DNA from: a virus
DNA: 34,598 nucleotides
Virus record (IMG/VR): IMGVR_UViG_3300035701_000150
Coordinates: 1 to 34,598 of that record
Strand: one strand, 5' to 3'
Part shown: positions 32,416 to 34,598 of the stretch, piece by piece
Layout of the letters: each line of letters starts with the position of its first letter
Numbering within the stretch: position 1 is the first letter of the stretch
The notes under the pieces: generated by a model
Seen by the model: only the letters and a program-made list of their open reading frames with translations
What the model was told of the DNA's origin: nothing
Database searches by the model: none
Program-made: the position numbers and the translations under genes

Positions 32416-33822
32416 TTAGTTCTTGGTCTCCCAAAATAGCTCGCCCGCGCAGGTCTTGGCCCCCGTGTCCGAGAATGCCGCCAGTGCATAATCTTTATAA
32501 ACCAATATCCGCGTGGCATCGGCCAGCATTTTTATGTATCCTGGGTGGGACTGGGCCGCCCCTCCGTCCATTATACATGCACTGTTGCTCTCGGTCAGAT
32601 ATTTTGCCTGCATAATCGTTGGCAGCGTGAAATAGACATAATCGCCACCTGTCGTCCCATCCCCGGTCAACGAAAAATAACACTGGCCGAGCTTCCCAAC
32701 TTTTTTATAATAAATTGTACCCGAAACCCCAATTGGTCCGAATCCGTGTATGCTCGATGTACTATAGTAATCCGCGCTGAGAGCCGTCGTAAAAATATCT
32801 TTTTGAACATACACCAGGTCCGAGAGGAGAGATATTTGCGTATCGGCACATACGTTCATGGTCGCCGCAGATGGTGCATAAATTTTTGCATGACTGTCGT
32901 AAAACTGCATATCATTATCCAACTCACAGACCGCACCCGAATTAAATCCGGCTTTGCCATAAATATTAATGTAGGCCGATGACATGTCCAGCTGGTCCCG
33001 GGCCATTATCTGCAGGTGCTCAGATCCTCCACCGAGATTGCGGATTGTTACTGCAGTAGTGTCAGAACTACCCATTTTTATGAGGCTCCCGGCGTGGATA
33101 TACAGGCTGTGGCCCGCGGTCACAGTGGTGTCTCCGTCCACGGAGATGGTCGGACCGGTCAGTCCAATTGTTGGAGCCGTTATCGTTGCAAATGACAGCC
33201 CCTCAATATGCGCGAGATATCCGGCTGTCATCGATATATTTGAATTAGATTCCAGATTTAGAAAATCATTACTGAATAACGTTGTCGTCATCAGTTTAAC
33301 TGCATAATTTCCTTTCAGATATCCACTACGGTCATTGTTGAGCCAGATAGTCATTGAGTCATTTTTTTCCTGGATGTTGCCCCATATATTAACCGTGTTA
33401 TACGCTGGATAAATGTATCCTGGCATCAGGTTGATCTGTTGGCCAGCATAGATTTGCACCACATTGGACGACATATCCAGCGCGTCCCGGCTATATAGTT
33501 CGGTCACCCGGGATCCGGACTGGTTAACGCAGGTGAGCCACGCCTGGAGGCTTGGCTCGAGCCATAATGCGGATGATGTTCCGCTCGTGAAATAAATGTC
33601 TTGTACGTACAGGTTGGTATACAAATTGCCCTGCTCGGACCAGGTCATACCCACCAGATCGTACGTCTGGGAATTTTTCATGACATTATAATTTGTGCCA
33701 TCCCGGTATGCCCATAATCCAGTATCGGACTCTATGCAACTCTGTCCATTCCCGATCCCGGCTATCATGCTGGTCCGGTCGGACATAATCCTGGTAATAT
33801 TATGTAGTTCTGCTCCTGCCAT
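32416..33822 (-). CDS. Tail fibre / receptor-binding protein (468 aa)
   Basis: The N-terminus (residues about 1-60, ITRIMSDRTSMIAGIGNG then WAYRDGTNYNVMKN) resembles the virion-attachment end of tail-tip fibres. The body is Ser/Thr/Asn-rich short strands with internal similarity, for example RDALDMSSNVVQIYAGQQIN near 110 and RDQLDMSSAYINIYGKAGFN near 280, as in beta-helical fibres. The C-terminal about 100 residues (IYYKKVGKLGQCYFSLTGDG, then YVYFTLP) form a beta domain seen at fibre ends. An AAAAGGAG site precedes ATG 33822. It follows the tail-tip fragment by 12 bp, the expected place of a receptor-binding protein. Confidence 0.72.
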   Translation of the reverse strand: MAGAELHNITRIMSDRTSMIAGIGNGQSCIESDTGLWAYRDGTNYNVMKNSQTYDLVGMTWSEQGNLYTNLYVQDIYFTSGTSSALWLEPSLQAWLTCVNQSGSRVTELYSRDALDMSSNVVQIYAGQQINLMPGYIYPAYNTVNIWGNIQEKNDSMTIWLNNDRSGYLKGNYAVKLMTTTLFSNDFLNLESNSNISMTAGYLAHIEGLSFATITAPTIGLTGPTISVDGDTTVTAGHSLYIHAGSLIKMGSSDTTAVTIRNLGGGSEHLQIMARDQLDMSSAYINIYGKAGFNSGAVCELDNDMQFYDSHAKIYAPSAATMNVCADTQISLLSDLVYVQKDIFTTALSADYYSTSSIHGFGPIGVSGTIYYKKVGKLGQCYFSLTGDGTTGGDYVYFTLPTIMQAKYLTESNSACIMDGGAAQSHPGYIKMLADATRILVYKDYALAAFSDTGAKTCAGELFWETKN

Positions 33823-33834
33823 ATTTTTCTCCTT

Positions 33835-34598
33835 TTACGGGGTTAAAAATGAATCCTGTATTGGTGCAATATTCTGCGTAGTATCCTGTAGGCCTACCCA
33901 GCCAATCTCATTCTGGTGCTGGATTGTGTCCTGTATATAATAGCCCAGCTTGCTCGGCACTCCTGTAATCATCGCTGTCAAATTAATCAGACCATCTTCA
34001 TTACCGAGCTTCCTGGTGACCTTTTCCGTGATGCATTGTATTGATGTTTTGTCAGTCTGGAACGGCAGGTCCAACCAGAAATGCTTTCCAGTATGGTATA
34101 AATTACCAATCTCATATGGCACATCAAATGACAGCCATCTCGGTGGCCTTATCTCATAGTACCCGGTTCCATCCGCGGTGGACATATCGTAAACGCCCAT
34201 ATAACTCTGCCACGAATATAAATATTGCACGGCCATCACCGGATCGGTAATCCAGTATTTGTCCGTCATTTCCGACGGCGGTTGCTCAATCTGCTTGTAA
34301 AAATTATAGAGACAATGCGACCGGCTCCACAGGGCCGAGGCGTCCGCCAGCGCAGGAACGCCTGTCACGTACGAGGCGTCCCACTGGTCTGCCTGTACGC
34401 TGAGGATATTGATGAGCCCGTCGAATTTCTGCGACGCCTGGTTGTACGAGTACTGCACATATGGCTGGCAGAATACATCCTCCGGCTTCTGCTCGGTCAG
34501 CTGTGATATTGGTCCCACAATGTCCGTCAGGTCAATGTGCGGAAACCACGCAGTTACGTCCGAACCGTCGCCTGTTGGTTTTATCGGCCACACAGGCG
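33835..34598 (-). CDS. C-terminal part of a tail-tip protein, start beyond window edge
   Basis: The frame is open to the right edge. A GTG at 34593 exists but has no ribosome site, and the codons before it are open, so this is a truncated gene. About 254 residues are seen, with motifs HIDLTDIVGPISQLTEQKPE, PYVQYSYNQASQKFDG, MTDKYWITDPVMAVQYLYSW and SFDVPYEIGNLYHTGKHFWL, and a normal C-terminus. It looks like the closing domain of the large tail-tip protein whose N-terminal 919 residues end at position 1. Joining position 34598 to 1 directly is off by one base in frame. Confidence 0.65.
   Translation of the reverse strand, partial: PVWPIKPTGDGSDVTAWFPHIDLTDIVGPISQLTEQKPEDVFCQPYVQYSYNQASQKFDGLINILSVQADQWDASYVTGVPALADASALWSRSHCLYNFYKQIEQPPSEMTDKYWITDPVMAVQYLYSWQSYMGVYDMSTADGTGYYEIRPPRWLSFDVPYEIGNLYHTGKHFWLDLPFQTDKTSIQCITEKVTRKLGNEDGLINLTAMITGVPSKLGYYIQDTIQHQNEIGWVGLQDTTQNIAPIQDSFLTP

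Overview
The window is the genome, or nearly all of it, of a tailed double-stranded DNA virus (class Caudoviricetes, siphovirus-like: tape measure and tail tube, no sheath recognised). No cellular housekeeping genes, rRNA, tRNA or CRISPR are visible. Strong Shine-Dalgarno sites (AAGGAG, GAGGAGG) and two extended -10 promoters (TGGTATAAT, TGGTATATA) favour a bacterial host. I cannot name the host. Spike-base-like, collagen-like, DNRLRE-like and ASH-like domains point to an uncultivated environmental virus but do not fix its lineage.

Layout. A leftward late operon starts at about 26981 and runs to position 1. Its order is that of HK97-fold siphoviruses: small terminase candidate, large terminase, a one-TM protein, portal-MuF fusion, a small acidic protein, protease-scaffold fusion, major capsid protein, decoration-like protein, head-tail adaptor, gp10-like neck protein, ASH-repeat spike protein, solo spike-base protein, a tail-terminator-like protein fused to collagen fibres, a 46-aa protein, a second collagen protein, an 86-aa protein, a beta-repeat/DNRLRE protein, a small membrane protein, tail tube, two tail-assembly chaperone frames joined by a probable -1 frameshift, tape measure, distal tail protein, and a large tail-tip protein cut by the left edge. 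At the right edge (34598 to 32416) the same strand carries what looks like the missing C-terminal part of that tail-tip protein, followed by a tail fibre.

A rightward early-type operon (about 27290 to 32415) holds mostly small, tightly packed genes: two zinc-ribbon proteins, a GDP-mannose 3,5-epimerase homologue, a basic 100-aa protein and eight genes I do not recognise. It starts at a divergent control region (26982-27289) and ends base-to-base against the tail fibre gene at 32415/32416. Between the 100-aa protein and the second zinc ribbon lies a non-coding region (29087-29363) packed with direct and inverted repeats of a CAAGGAAT/ATTCCTTG word, a candidate replication origin or protein-binding centre.

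The split tail-tip gene, the single divergent region and the single convergent junction all fit a circular or circularly permuted genome of about 34.6 kb opened inside the tail-tip gene. If so, more than 80% of it is virion genes, and I recognise no polymerase, helicase, integrase, repressor or endolysin. The most unusual architecture is a probable neck/head appendage module (7813-17625) inserted between the neck and tail-tube genes.
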